Assembly (NCBI RefSeq): GCF_025502585.1
Contig: NZ_CP106679.1
Coordinates: 1,221,001 to 1,285,000, forward strand
Reading direction: 5' to 3'
DNA from: Reichenbachiella agarivorans
Lineage (GTDB): Bacteria > Bacteroidota > Bacteroidia > Cytophagales > Cyclobacteriaceae
DNA length: 64,000 bases
Positions 44,483 to 54,412 of this stretch are shown piece by piece. A model generated the notes under the pieces. It made no database searches. It saw nothing but the letters and a program-made list of their open reading frames with translations, and was not told where the DNA came from. How positions within the stretch are numbered: the first letter of the stretch is position 1; each line of letters starts with the position of its first letter. The position numbers and the translations under genes are program-made.

Positions 44483-47400
44483 ATGATCATACAATTTTTT
44501 ACTTCCCTATTCCACCGACTCAGCGCAACTCTTGCCGAGTCATCCGCCATCTCAGCATGGCGCTTTGTCCCATCTCTCAAAACCAAGACAACACAGATGG
44601 CCGTGCTACTCTTGCTTACTACTGGATTGACCCAGGCGCAAGATCGCCCGTTCATCACGACTTGGAAAACGACTTGGCCCAATCAAACCATTCAAATACC
44701 ATGGAACTGGGACACGTACAGCTTGGATTATACCGTAGACTGGGGTGATGGCACGATCGATACGCATGTAGCGAATAATGCTTCTCATACCTATGCCCAA
44801 ACAGGAGTTTATGAAGTACAAATCAGTGGCTTCTTTGACGCCATATACATGCCAAGCGGTAGCAGTTCCAGCTTGCTCAGCATTGAGCAATGGGGAGACA
44901 TTGAGTGGCGTACGATGAGCTATGCATTCGCAGGTGCCACTAACTTGCAGATCAATGCCACAGACGCACCGGATCTGTCAGCAGTGACGGACATGTCTGG
45001 GATGTTTCAAGGAGCCACATCACTAGATGCTGATCTAAGCACCTGGGATGTCAGTCAGGTAACCAATATGTCTAGCATGTTTTCTGGTGCCAGCTCATTT
45101 GATCAAAACCTAGGCAATTGGGATATCAGTAACGTGACCAATATGTCGGACATGCTTTACAATACCTCGCTTTCGATTTCCAACTATGACCAGACGCTCG
45201 CTGGGTGGGCATATCTGGACGCAGATGCTGGGGAAACAAAGATTCCTACCTACATATCCTTTTTCAACGCAAAGGGTCTCACTACCTGTGATCCGACTAG
45301 TAGATCAATCCTGATAGACACATACCATTGGAATATTTATGATGATAAAGTCTTGGCTGGTGGGATTATCCCAACTCTAGAGTCACTGCCTGCAATCGTG
45401 AGCAAACATGCAGTCCAATCCTTGATTCCTCCTACAGCGACAGATTGCAATGGGACTCCCATTACCGCTACTACAGATGCCACATTGCCAATTACCGATA
45501 TACAAACTGTCACTTGGACATATATTTCAGCCAGCGGAGGTATAAGTACCCAAGAACAAAAGGTCTGGGTAGGCAGCCCCTTCACTACTACATGGGAAAC
45601 AGCTAATGACATAGATGCCCAAAATTTCATTAAAGTCCCAATCAACAGTGGATTCAATTATAGCTATATAGTAGACTGGGGTGATGGCAGCACGGACAAT
45701 ACCCTCTACACCAACACCAAAGCACCGATCCATGAATATGCATTGGCAGGTACTTACACTGTTTCTATCTATGGACAATTCCCTGTTTTTTATGGTCCTG
45801 GAATCACTGATAGAACCAAACTACTGAGCATCGACCAATGGGGAGATATCGAGTGGGAGACGATGAATCGAGCATTCTCAAACATGACCAACATGACCTA
45901 TCAGGCTACTGATGCACCTGATCTCTCCCAAGTGACTGACCTGTCCAATATGTTTAGCAATACGAAGGTATTCGACGCTGACCTCAGTGGATGGGATGTG
46001 AGTAACATCACCAATATGTCGTACATGTTTAGTTATGCATCTGCATTCAACCAAAACTTAGGCAGTTGGAACATCAGCAACGTAACCAACATGTATGGTA
46101 TGTTGGATAATACGCTTCTATCTAGTTCGAACTATGACCAAACATTGACTGGCTGGTCCTTTCTAGACACAGATGCTGGGGAAGCAAAAGTTCCACGATG
46201 GGTGTCCTTAGGATCTTCTGGGCTTATATACTGTGATACAGACAGTCATTCGTCATTGACCAGCAGCTTTAGTTGGAATATCACTGGAGACAAAGCAGCA
46301 GAAGCAGGTATCATACCCGACAGCAAAACTTTGGATCCCGTAATCAGCAAAGAACCTCTTTCAAGCCTAACACCCCCTATGGCTATGTCCTGCGAGGGCG
46401 GAATCATTACTGCCACAACAGATGCCGTTTTCCCAATAAATAGCCCACAAACGATCACTTGGACTTACACCCACGATGAAGGAGGAACAACTACACAAGA
46501 ACAGGAAGTTTGGGCAGGAAGACCCTTTGTCATGAAATGGCAAACCATGGATAGTTACAGCGGAAAATCAAATGTCATTCAGATACCTCTTAACCCATAC
46601 AGTTCACTCGATTACAGCTACATAGTGGATTGGGGTGATGGTATTGTAGATCCTACAGTATATACCAAGGGAACAATGCCTTTACACGAATATACTTCAT
46701 CCGGTACCTATACTATCTCTATATATGGCTATTTTCCAGCAGCATATCAAGGATACCTATATGACAGATCCAAATTCTTAAGCATCGAACAATGGGGTGA
46801 TATCGAATGGAAAACGATGGCCTCAGCATTCGCTGATTTACCCAACATGGTTTGTAATGCCACGGATCTGCCGAATCTAACACAGGTGACGGATTTATCT
46901 TACATGTTTAGTAATGCAAAGTCATTCAACAGTGACCTGAGTCATTGGGATGTCAGTAACATTACCAATATGTCCAGTACGTTCAGCAATGCCTCTGCCT
47001 TTAATCAAAATTTGGGCAATTGGGATATTAGCAAGGTCAACTATATGTCTAACATGCTCAATGGCACGGCTCTATCTGTGTCGAACTATGATCAGACACT
47101 GGCTGGTTGGGCAACGTTAGATACTGAGGCAGGAGAGACAAATATTCCTATCAACATGTCCCTCGGTGCGAATGAATTAGTCTACTGTGATGGCACGAGT
47201 CGATCGCTGCTAGCTGATGTCAAATATTGGACAATTTCAGGTGACGAGACAGCAGAAGGCGGTATTGTGCCCGATAGCAAAACCTTGACATCAATATTCA
47301 GCACTGAATCTTTGGAAAGTCTGGTACCGCCAACAGCAACATCTTGTAGTGGAGAAGTGATTACGGCGACTACTGATGCTGTATTCCCTATCGACGCGCC

Positions 47401-50002
47401 TCAAACCGTCATCTGGACCTATACTAGCCAAGAGGGAGGAATCAACACCCAGTCACAATATGTCTTTGTGGGAGAACCTTTTGTCACTACATGGCAGACT
47501 TTAAGTGGTGAAGGATACAGCAATTTTGTGTACATCCCGATCATCACATGGAATGGTAACACATATAGTTTTAAGGTTGATTGGGGAGACGGCTCAGAGG
47601 ATGACACCATATATACATCAGAATCTTTCCCTATACACGAGTATGAAACCGAAGGAAGCTATAGCGTGTCCATCTTTGGTCAATTCCCTGCAATAAGTGC
47701 TGGTAATGGTCCTGGAGCTGACTTACTGTTGAGCATAGATCAATGGGGGGATATTGAATGGAAATCTATGAACTATGCATTTGGTGGAGCATCGAATATG
47801 ATCTACAAAGCAACAGATACACCCAACTTGTCAAATGTCACAAGCATGAGTGAAATGTTCTACAAAGCATCTTCATTCAATCACAATTTAGGAAACTGGG
47901 ATATCAGCAATATCGAGGACATGGATGGAATGTTGGATGGCACGAACCTATCTGCTGAAAACTATGCCCTAACCTTAGCAGGATGGGCTACACTATCTGG
48001 TGACGAGACACAAATACCCGAAGATATCTATTTGGGTGCGGATGGCTTGATATACTGTGACGATACAGATAGAATAATATTAATTGAAACATACAATTGG
48101 GAAATAGAAGGGGATGCAGCTGCCGAAGGGGGTATTGTACCTGATGTCAGGGCATTGTCTGCTCTTGTTGGTAATGATGGAGGCACCATCGAAAGTTTAG
48201 TTGCTCCTACTGCCACTACTTGTACTGGCGAGACGATCACAGCTACGACAGATGTTCTCCTCCCTATTACTTCTTCGCAAACCATTGCATGGACATATAC
48301 GTCGACAACAGGCGCTACAGCCACGCAAAACCAATATGCTTATGTAGGCAAGCCTTTTGTGACCACATGGGAGACCATGTCTGATTATGGAAAAACCAAT
48401 GCCATTTATATCCCGATCAATTCTTGGGATGATTATACCTATAGTTTTTCAGTTGATTGGGGGGATGGTTCCTCAGACAATACAATATACACCGAGGATT
48501 CAAATCCTGTTCATGAATATGAAACTACAGGTCAATACACCGTCTCCATTTATGGTCAGTTTCCAGCCATATATGCTGATAATTGGGATGGACGGAGATT
48601 ATTGAGTATTGATCAATGGGGAGATATCGAATGGGAGACCATGGAAGAAGCATTTGCATACGCAGAAAACATGGTGTACAAAGCGACAGATGTGCCCGAT
48701 CTATCCAAGGTCACAAGCATGAGTGAAATGTTCTATTATGCATTATCTTTCGACGGAGATTTGAGTTCTTGGGATGTAAGCCAAGTAGAAGATATGTATT
48801 CTATGCTTTACCGTGCTTCGTCATTTGATCATAACCTCGCATCATGGGATATCAGTTCTGTCACAGATATGGATCGTATGCTCAGTCGCTCTGGGCTTTC
48901 TTTACAAAACTATTCCTTGACTCTAGCAGGCTGGGCTACTCTGGATACAGAGGCAGGCGAAATAAAAATCCCCACGGGCATTGAACTTGGATCAGACGAA
49001 TTGTATTACTGTGATGAAACCTATAGGAATCTCCTAATTGATACTTATAGTTGGGACATCTATGATGATGAGCAAAACTGCCCTCCGACGATTTCGGAGG
49101 TGCTGGAGGATATAGTGGGTGCATGTAGCGTAGACATGCCTGCTACACTGCCAACTGCCTATGATGAAGAGAATAACGAAATCATCACAGGTGTGACGAA
49201 TGCGGCATTCCCAATCTATGCAAACACGGAGATTACATGGATATTTACAGATCGTGAGGGCAACAGCTCTACGCAGACACAACAAGTAATCATCACTGAT
49301 GATACCGCTCCAGCTCCTGACATGGCTACATTACCCACCCTAAGTAGCCAATGTGACCCAATAACATCGCTCCTAGCACCAACCGCTACGGATCTTTGTA
49401 GTGGATCAATCACTGGGACAACGGATATCGTACTGCCAATCACTGAGTCGACAATGGTTACTTGGACGTTCACCGATGCAGCTGGGAATCAAACCACACA
49501 GACGCAAACAGTCACCATCGAAGACACAACTGCACCTGTAGCCAATGTAGCTTCACTTGAAACAATAACTGGAGAATGTACCATTGCTGCTAATGCCATT
49601 ACAGTTCCTCTTGCGACGGACAATTGCAATGGCGAGATAATAGCCACTACAGAAACCGTCTTCCCAATCACTGCTACCACCACTGTCACATGGGTCTATA
49701 CAGATGGATTAGGCAATCAATCTTCTCAAACACAAGAAGTAATCATCGAGTGTGCGACTTTAGGTGTAGATGAGACATTTGCCTCCGTGGAGATTTATCC
49801 CAACCCAGCCTCTGCTTCATTTAGCTTGTCTAGTCAAGAAGAGGCAAATACAGTAATCATCATGGATGTCAGTGGTCATACGGTAAAGCAATTTACCCAG
49901 TCACAACACAACTACGACATCAGAGAATTACCTGTTGGTATTTACCTTGTTGAGTTTTATCTGAGTGGAACCAAACAGGTGAGAAGATTGATAAAACAAT
50001 AA
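44483..50002 (+). CDS. Giant BspA-like surface protein with PKD/DUF285 repeats and T9SS tail
   Basis: The 1,839-residue protein has a long N-region with a hydrophobic segment (LLLLTTGLTQAQ), then five large tandem units starting at about 44645, 45572, 46517, 47471 and 48347 (927-954 bp except unit 4, 876 bp). Each holds a PKD-like VDWGDG domain, a block ending LSIDQWGDIEW, and BspA/DUF285-type WDVSxVTNMSxMF repeats. Two or three HYR-like domains follow (about 49075-49750), and the tail VEIYPNPASASFS...PVGIYLVEF is a T9SS sorting domain. It is thus probably exported by T9SS and attached to the cell surface, where it may bind other cells or polymers. Confidence 0.9.
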   Translation: MIIQFFTSLFHRLSATLAESSAISAWRFVPSLKTKTTQMAVLLLLTTGLTQAQDRPFITTWKTTWPNQTIQIPWNWDTYSLDYTVDWGDGTIDTHVANNASHTYAQTGVYEVQISGFFDAIYMPSGSSSSLLSIEQWGDIEWRTMSYAFAGATNLQINATDAPDLSAVTDMSGMFQGATSLDADLSTWDVSQVTNMSSMFSGASSFDQNLGNWDISNVTNMSDMLYNTSLSISNYDQTLAGWAYLDADAGETKIPTYISFFNAKGLTTCDPTSRSILIDTYHWNIYDDKVLAGGIIPTLESLPAIVSKHAVQSLIPPTATDCNGTPITATTDATLPITDIQTVTWTYISASGGISTQEQKVWVGSPFTTTWETANDIDAQNFIKVPINSGFNYSYIVDWGDGSTDNTLYTNTKAPIHEYALAGTYTVSIYGQFPVFYGPGITDRTKLLSIDQWGDIEWETMNRAFSNMTNMTYQATDAPDLSQVTDLSNMFSNTKVFDADLSGWDVSNITNMSYMFSYASAFNQNLGSWNISNVTNMYGMLDNTLLSSSNYDQTLTGWSFLDTDAGEAKVPRWVSLGSSGLIYCDTDSHSSLTSSFSWNITGDKAAEAGIIPDSKTLDPVISKEPLSSLTPPMAMSCEGGIITATTDAVFPINSPQTITWTYTHDEGGTTTQEQEVWAGRPFVMKWQTMDSYSGKSNVIQIPLNPYSSLDYSYIVDWGDGIVDPTVYTKGTMPLHEYTSSGTYTISIYGYFPAAYQGYLYDRSKFLSIEQWGDIEWKTMASAFADLPNMVCNATDLPNLTQVTDLSYMFSNAKSFNSDLSHWDVSNITNMSSTFSNASAFNQNLGNWDISKVNYMSNMLNGTALSVSNYDQTLAGWATLDTEAGETNIPINMSLGANELVYCDGTSRSLLADVKYWTISGDETAEGGIVPDSKTLTSIFSTESLESLVPPTATSCSGEVITATTDAVFPIDAPQTVIWTYTSQEGGINTQSQYVFVGEPFVTTWQTLSGEGYSNFVYIPIITWNGNTYSFKVDWGDGSEDDTIYTSESFPIHEYETEGSYSVSIFGQFPAISAGNGPGADLLLSIDQWGDIEWKSMNYAFGGASNMIYKATDTPNLSNVTSMSEMFYKASSFNHNLGNWDISNIEDMDGMLDGTNLSAENYALTLAGWATLSGDETQIPEDIYLGADGLIYCDDTDRIILIETYNWEIEGDAAAEGGIVPDVRALSALVGNDGGTIESLVAPTATTCTGETITATTDVLLPITSSQTIAWTYTSTTGATATQNQYAYVGKPFVTTWETMSDYGKTNAIYIPINSWDDYTYSFSVDWGDGSSDNTIYTEDSNPVHEYETTGQYTVSIYGQFPAIYADNWDGRRLLSIDQWGDIEWETMEEAFAYAENMVYKATDVPDLSKVTSMSEMFYYALSFDGDLSSWDVSQVEDMYSMLYRASSFDHNLASWDISSVTDMDRMLSRSGLSLQNYSLTLAGWATLDTEAGEIKIPTGIELGSDELYYCDETYRNLLIDTYSWDIYDDEQNCPPTISEVLEDIVGACSVDMPATLPTAYDEENNEIITGVTNAAFPIYANTEITWIFTDREGNSSTQTQQVIITDDTAPAPDMATLPTLSSQCDPITSLLAPTATDLCSGSITGTTDIVLPITESTMVTWTFTDAAGNQTTQTQTVTIEDTTAPVANVASLETITGECTIAANAITVPLATDNCNGEIIATTETVFPITATTTVTWVYTDGLGNQSSQTQEVIIECATLGVDETFASVEIYPNPASASFSLSSQEEANTVIIMDVSGHTVKQFTQSQHNYDIRELPVGIYLVEFYLSGTKQVRRLIKQ

Positions 50003-50035
50003 TTTCACAACATCTTTTATTATCACAACAACAGA

Positions 50036-50067
50036 AAGACAGCCTTGCAAGGGGCTGTCTTTTTTTT
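50036..50067 (+). terminator. Intrinsic terminator after the giant surface-protein gene
   Basis: A perfect 9-bp stem (50036-50044 with 50053-50061) has an 8-base loop and is followed by an unbroken T run to 50067. Confidence 0.9.
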
Positions 50068-50165
50068 GGTAGACTGCCGAAAGTACAACCTGGACAAAGC
50101 ATACAAAAAGTATTTTGCAACACTGCCAAATGTGATAAATTGCAGAATAATTTTGATCTAAAAGA

Positions 50166-51188
50166 ATGACACGATTGCCCGCCGAATGGGAAGCCCAAAG
50201 TTTTATCCAATATACCTTTCCTCATCGTAACAGCGACTGGGCGTACATGTATGATGAAGTCGTAGTTTGTTTCGTCCGTATCATTGAGGCCACCGCACGT
50301 TTTGAGCCAGTATTGGTGGTTTGTCATGATGAAAGGGAAGTCTCAGCCCATTTTGCGAATCGCACGAAATTTCCAATCCATTTTCAGACTATAGAGGCCA
50401 ATGACACGTGGGCAAGAGATCATGCTGCGATCACTGTCTTGGATGGCGACAAGCCTACATTATTGGATTTTACCTTCAATGGCTGGGGACAAAAATTTGA
50501 GGCAAGTCTGGACAATCAGATCACCAGAAATCTAGGCACCAATCGATTCTCGTCTCTTACGATCCAAACGGAAGATTTTGTACTAGAAGGTGGTGCCATA
50601 GAATCAGATGGCCAGGGGACTTTGCTCACTACGACAGAGTGCTTGCTCTCACCCTATCGCAACCCCAAAATGTCTCAGTCTGAGATAGAAACCTATCTGA
50701 AAAAGACTTTCGGTCTTCAAAAAGTGCTATGGCTCGATCATGGTTATTTGGCCGGTGACGACACAGATTCGCACATTGACACCCTAGCCAGATTGTGTAC
50801 ACCTAATATCATTGCCTATGTCAAATGTGATGATCCAACAGATGAGCACTACGTAGCACTCCAGCAGATGGAAGCCCAACTCAAGACTTTTAGCAATGCA
50901 GCAGGGGAAACTTACCAGTTGGTTGCCTTGCCATGGCCTGATGCTTGCTTTGATGCAGATGGTAACAGACTGCCTGCTACCTATGCCAACTTTCTGATAG
51001 TCAATGGAGCAGTACTCGTACCGACTTATGACGTAGCTCAAGATCAAAATGCCTTGGATATCATTCAAGGAATCTTTCCCGATAGGGAAATCGTAGGATT
51101 AGACTGTAGGCCACTCATAGACCAGCATGGTTCGCTGCATTGTATATCTATGCAATTTCCTGTACAGGTTGAAATGAATCAACGTTGA
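50166..51188 (+). CDS. aguA: Agmatine deiminase
   Basis: The 340-residue enzyme hydrolyses agmatine to N-carbamoylputrescine and ammonia. It has the five-fold pseudo-symmetric peptidyl-arginine-deiminase type fold: ANDTWARDHAAITV, LEGGAIESDGQG, the His in GDDTDSHIDTLAR, and the catalytic Cys in GSLHCISMQ near the C-terminus. It precedes the amidase for the next step in the same direction by 65 bases, forming a polyamine unit. Confidence 0.93.
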   Translation: MTRLPAEWEAQSFIQYTFPHRNSDWAYMYDEVVVCFVRIIEATARFEPVLVVCHDEREVSAHFANRTKFPIHFQTIEANDTWARDHAAITVLDGDKPTLLDFTFNGWGQKFEASLDNQITRNLGTNRFSSLTIQTEDFVLEGGAIESDGQGTLLTTTECLLSPYRNPKMSQSEIETYLKKTFGLQKVLWLDHGYLAGDDTDSHIDTLARLCTPNIIAYVKCDDPTDEHYVALQQMEAQLKTFSNAAGETYQLVALPWPDACFDADGNRLPATYANFLIVNGAVLVPTYDVAQDQNALDIIQGIFPDREIVGLDCRPLIDQHGSLHCISMQFPVQVEMNQR

Positions 51189-51253
51189 ATCCAGAGAGCT
51201 TTTTCAAAAAACACTATTTTGCATCTAAATTGTCACCCAAACATATCTACACC

Positions 51254-52138
51254 ATGAGCAAATTGAAAGTCGGTATTGTACAACAAACTTGTTCGACAGA
51301 CAAGCAAGCCAACATAGACAAGAGCATCGCGGGCATCCGACAGTGCGTGTCAGAGGGAGCCGAATTGGTTGTCCTTCAAGAGCTACACTGCGGCATCTAT
51401 TTTTGCCAAGCTGAGGAGGTAGAGATGTTTGATTGGGCGGAGACTTTGCCAGGGCCATCGTATCAGCAATTTTCGGCGATAGCCAAGGAATTGAAAATCG
51501 TCTTGGTGACTTCTTTGTTCGAGAAGCGCGCCCCAGGTATCTATCACAATACTGCCGTGGTGTTTGAAAAGGATGGAACAGAGGCTGGGCGCTACCGCAA
51601 AATGCACATCCCAGATGATCCAGCCTATTACGAAAAATTCTACTTCACGCCAGGCGACATGGGCTTTGAGCCGATTCAGACCTCTGTTGGCAAACTTGGA
51701 GTCCTAGTATGCTGGGATCAGTGGTATCCTGAGGCAGCACGCTTGATGGCGATGGCCGGAGCAGAGATGTTGATCTACCCGACAGCCATTGGCTATGAAA
51801 GCAGCGATGCGGAGGCCGAAAAATCTCGTCAGCGTGGGGCATGGATGATTTCACAGCGCGGACATGCAGTAGCCAATGGGTTGCCTGTCATCTCTGTCAA
51901 TCGAGTCGGCATAGAGCCAGACTGGTCTGGTGTGACCAAAGGCATAGAGTTTTGGGGGACGAGCTTCGTGGCGGGCCCACAAGGGGAAATCCTCTGGGAG
52001 GCGGATCAACAATCTGAATTGAATCAGGTGATAGAAATCGACAAAGCTAGAACTGAAGAAGTACGCAGAATCTGGCCATTCTTCCGTGACCGTCGCATTG
52101 ATGCCTATGGTGATATCACGAAGAGGTATAGGGATTAA
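51254..52138 (+). CDS. aguB: N-carbamoylputrescine amidase
   Basis: The 294-residue nitrilase-superfamily enzyme completes putrescine synthesis from agmatine. The Glu-Lys-Cys triad is Glu43 in LQELHCG, Lys116 in YRKMHIP and Cys153 in VCWDQWYPEA. The ATG at 51254 gives the standard start MSKLKVGIVQQ; the upstream open frame begins with a TTG inside the aguA stop and is unlikely to be used. It is probably co-transcribed with aguA. Confidence 0.93.
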   Translation: MSKLKVGIVQQTCSTDKQANIDKSIAGIRQCVSEGAELVVLQELHCGIYFCQAEEVEMFDWAETLPGPSYQQFSAIAKELKIVLVTSLFEKRAPGIYHNTAVVFEKDGTEAGRYRKMHIPDDPAYYEKFYFTPGDMGFEPIQTSVGKLGVLVCWDQWYPEAARLMAMAGAEMLIYPTAIGYESSDAEAEKSRQRGAWMISQRGHAVANGLPVISVNRVGIEPDWSGVTKGIEFWGTSFVAGPQGEILWEADQQSELNQVIEIDKARTEEVRRIWPFFRDRRIDAYGDITKRYRD

Positions 52139-52192
52139 TTCTTTGACTCACAAAGTAATCCACTTCACTGGAAAAACCCATTTGACACCACT

Positions 52193-52585
52193 TCATTCAG
52201 CCGTCATTTGATTGTACACTATTTCTATCTTTTCCCAATCATCCTTATTCATCCATCGGTATAAGTAATAGGTGCATGCATCAGCCATATTTTTGAGAAC
52301 GCTTCTGCGTTTGAGAGAATCGAGAATTTGCTCCACCAGCAGTGTTTCTTCGAATCCAGTCCATTCGCCTGCTACCCGAAGCATGTTAGGTAAGAGAACA
52401 GGAAACACCTCATGCTTATCTATTAATCTCACCTCTTCCAAAGTGTAGGGACTATCAATGATGCTCTTTGCAATCTGATAATAGTCTGATTCTTGCAGTG
52501 CTGTATCCAGATACAAGTTGGACAGTGCGACCCAAATAGGTCTTCGTGCTGCTATGTCTAGGACAGGTTTTTTCAAAGGATTCAA
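52193..52585 (-). CDS. Small DUF7079-type protein
   Basis: The 130-residue helical protein has the segment RRPIWVALSNLYLDT and EVFPVLLPNMLRVAGEWTGF, which I associate with the uncharacterised DUF7079 family. No signal, membrane segment or catalytic motif is visible. It stands alone, facing the aguB gene from the other strand. Confidence 0.65.
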   Translation of the reverse strand: MNPLKKPVLDIAARRPIWVALSNLYLDTALQESDYYQIAKSIIDSPYTLEEVRLIDKHEVFPVLLPNMLRVAGEWTGFEETLLVEQILDSLKRRSVLKNMADACTYYLYRWMNKDDWEKIEIVYNQMTAE

Positions 52586-52684
52586 AATACTTATCGATAT
52601 ATTACTAATCTAGCTTATTTTTAGACTTAGCTACCAATCTGAGCATCGTCTTGTTTTCCAAAAAGTGCATTTCATAGATCACAT

Positions 52685-53378
52685 ATGAACCCAGAAAACC
52701 ATTACGTCAACCGCAGCAACTGGCTGAGAGCAGCAATATTGGGCGCCAATGATGGCATCATCTCTACTGCGAGCATCGTCATCGGTGTGGCGGCAGCTAG
52801 TAGTACCCGAGAACCTGTGATTTTAGCAGGTGTGGCTGGATTGGTCGCAGGAGCGCTTTCGATGGCAGCCGGAGAATATGTGTCTGTCAGTTCACAGGCG
52901 GATTTAGAAAGTGCAGATCTACATCGAGAGCAGCAGGAGCTAGATGAAATGCCTGAAGCAGAGATGCACGAATTAGCCAAAATTTACGAAAGAAGAGGGC
53001 TAGATAAAACTCTCGCGATGGAGGTTGCCAAACAGCTCCATGAACATGATGCACTCGCCGCACATGCCCGAGACGAACTCGGGATCAATGAAATCACCCA
53101 AGCCAAGCCACTGCAAGCTGCCCTTGCTTCTGGAGCAGCTTTTCATTTTTGGAGGTGTATTACCTGTCTTGGTTGCACTTTTTGCTCCAGTCCAACCTAT
53201 GGTTTATCTTCAATATGCTTTTGCTTTGGTCTTTCTGATTTTGTTGGGCACCATCGCTGCTAAAACCGGAGGATCAGATGTCCTCAAAGCCGTGATGCGT
53301 ATTACCTTCTGGGGCACAGTCGCCATGGGTATCACCGCTGGTATTGGCTATCTGTTTGGAGTGAACATGGCCGGATAG
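52685..53378 (+). pseudogene. VIT1/CCC1-family iron/manganese transporter with a frameshift
   Basis: The first frame (52685 onward) gives the family N-terminus (NWLRAAILGANDGIISTASI, GLVAGALSMAAGEYVSVSSQ) through QAALASGAAFHF. After the five-T run at 53146-53150 the family sequence continues in the +1 frame: FGGVLPVLVALFAP and the last transmembrane helices, to a stop at 53378. Removing one T would give AAFHFGGVLPVL and a normal 230-residue protein. Sequencing or assembly error in the homopolymer is as likely as a real mutation. If the gene is intact it would move Fe(II)/Mn(II) across the membrane. Confidence 0.85.
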
Positions 53379-53711
53379 CTTTATCCAAGCAATGACACAT
53401 ATCAGTGTATTAGCTCAGTATTACATAGTAAAAACGCAATCATATCTTTCATAATTACACCATTATGTCGTAAAACATAAATAATCATTGGTATAACCTA
53501 AAATCAAATTGATTTAACTAATCATTTCTTCTATATACATTATCATTTCTCCGATTTTTCTGATCGTTCTTACTATAAATATTATCGTTCAAATTATAAA
53601 GCATAGCGATTGTGCTAAATATCTAATCATTCATGCTTTTTGTCTAAGTGATTGTATGAATATACTTATCAAAAAATCTTTTTTTCTAAACGATTGGGAG
53701 AATACGATGAA
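53379..53711. other. AT-rich gene-free spacer
   Basis: This stretch, about 70 percent A+T by eye, lies between the VIT-family gene and the terminator of the AhpD-like gene. It contains no open frame, RNA gene or strong palindrome that I can support. Confidence 0.5.
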
Positions 53712-53739
53712 AAGGTCGATGTGAAATCCCATCGACCTT
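53712..53739 (-). terminator. Intrinsic terminator after the AhpD-like gene
   Basis: AAGGTCGATG (53712-53721) and CATCGACCTT (53730-53739) form a perfect 10-bp stem with an 8-base loop. On the minus strand a short T run follows. It is 24 bases after the stop at 53763. Confidence 0.75.
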
Positions 53740-53762
53740 GTTACAAAAACCAACCTTTATCC

Positions 53763-54311
53763 TTATGCAGATACGGCTTGCAATTCTTGCGCTGCAGGAA
53801 AATCAATTGCAAATTTTCCTAATCCAAAAAGGTAGTTACTTATCGTTTTGTCTCCAATCAATAGTACCACATCAACTAGGTTTTCTTTGGTATATCCAGC
53901 GGCAAAAAATGCATCAATTGGCGCTTGATCTGCTTGTCCTTTGTTGATGGCAGCATTTTGTACCAACTGAGCCAAAGCATCCAGTTTGCTATCAAAATGT
54001 GCACTGCCTGATCTGATTTCTAAGATTTGCTCGTCTGTGAACCCGTTCATCTTGGACACTGCTGTATGTGCTGCTTTACAGTAATCACAATTGTTGGTTT
54101 CGCTTACGATTAGGTTCACGACTTCTTTCTCTTTGTTGTTGAGAGATGTTTTTCTGTTGCTGAGTGTGAGGTAATCAGCCAAAGCTGTTTCGGCATGTGT
54201 GTACGCAGTATATAGGTTGGGTACGAATCCTACAGCTGATTTGAGTTGGTCAAAAATCTGTTGGTTTGCTTCAGATACTTGCTCTCTTGTTTTGGTTTCT
54301 AAATTTGCCAT
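53763..54311 (-). CDS. AhpD/carboxymuconolactone decarboxylase-like protein
   Basis: The 182-residue protein (start MANLETKTREQ) has the CMD fold with the redox motif NNCDYCKAAH (CxxC plus His), as in AhpD-type alkylhydroperoxidases. A longer open frame up to 54362 adds 17 unrelated residues. It lies downstream of a same-strand AraC regulator (102 bases), which may control it. A peroxide or quinone substrate is inferred. Confidence 0.85.
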   Translation of the reverse strand: MANLETKTREQVSEANQQIFDQLKSAVGFVPNLYTAYTHAETALADYLTLSNRKTSLNNKEKEVVNLIVSETNNCDYCKAAHTAVSKMNGFTDEQILEIRSGSAHFDSKLDALAQLVQNAAINKGQADQAPIDAFFAAGYTKENLVDVVLLIGDKTISNYLFGLGKFAIDFPAAQELQAVSA

Positions 54312-54412
54312 TGTCTTGTTATTTATGTTTTCAGAATTGTTTCTGAATGTATAAACTGGCAATAGCCGCTTGGGTAATGGTACAGTCTTCCCGATTGCTG
54401 GTGGATACTTCC

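Noticed and set aside
44483-50002. Repeats of the surface protein as a CRISPR array or phage tail fibre
   Set aside because: The units are about 900 bp and in-frame coding, with PKD and DUF285 domains and a T9SS tail.
51185-51253. N-terminal extension of aguB from a TTG
   Set aside because: The start lies inside the aguA stop codon and the 23 residues match nothing in the family; MSKLKVGIVQQ is the normal start.
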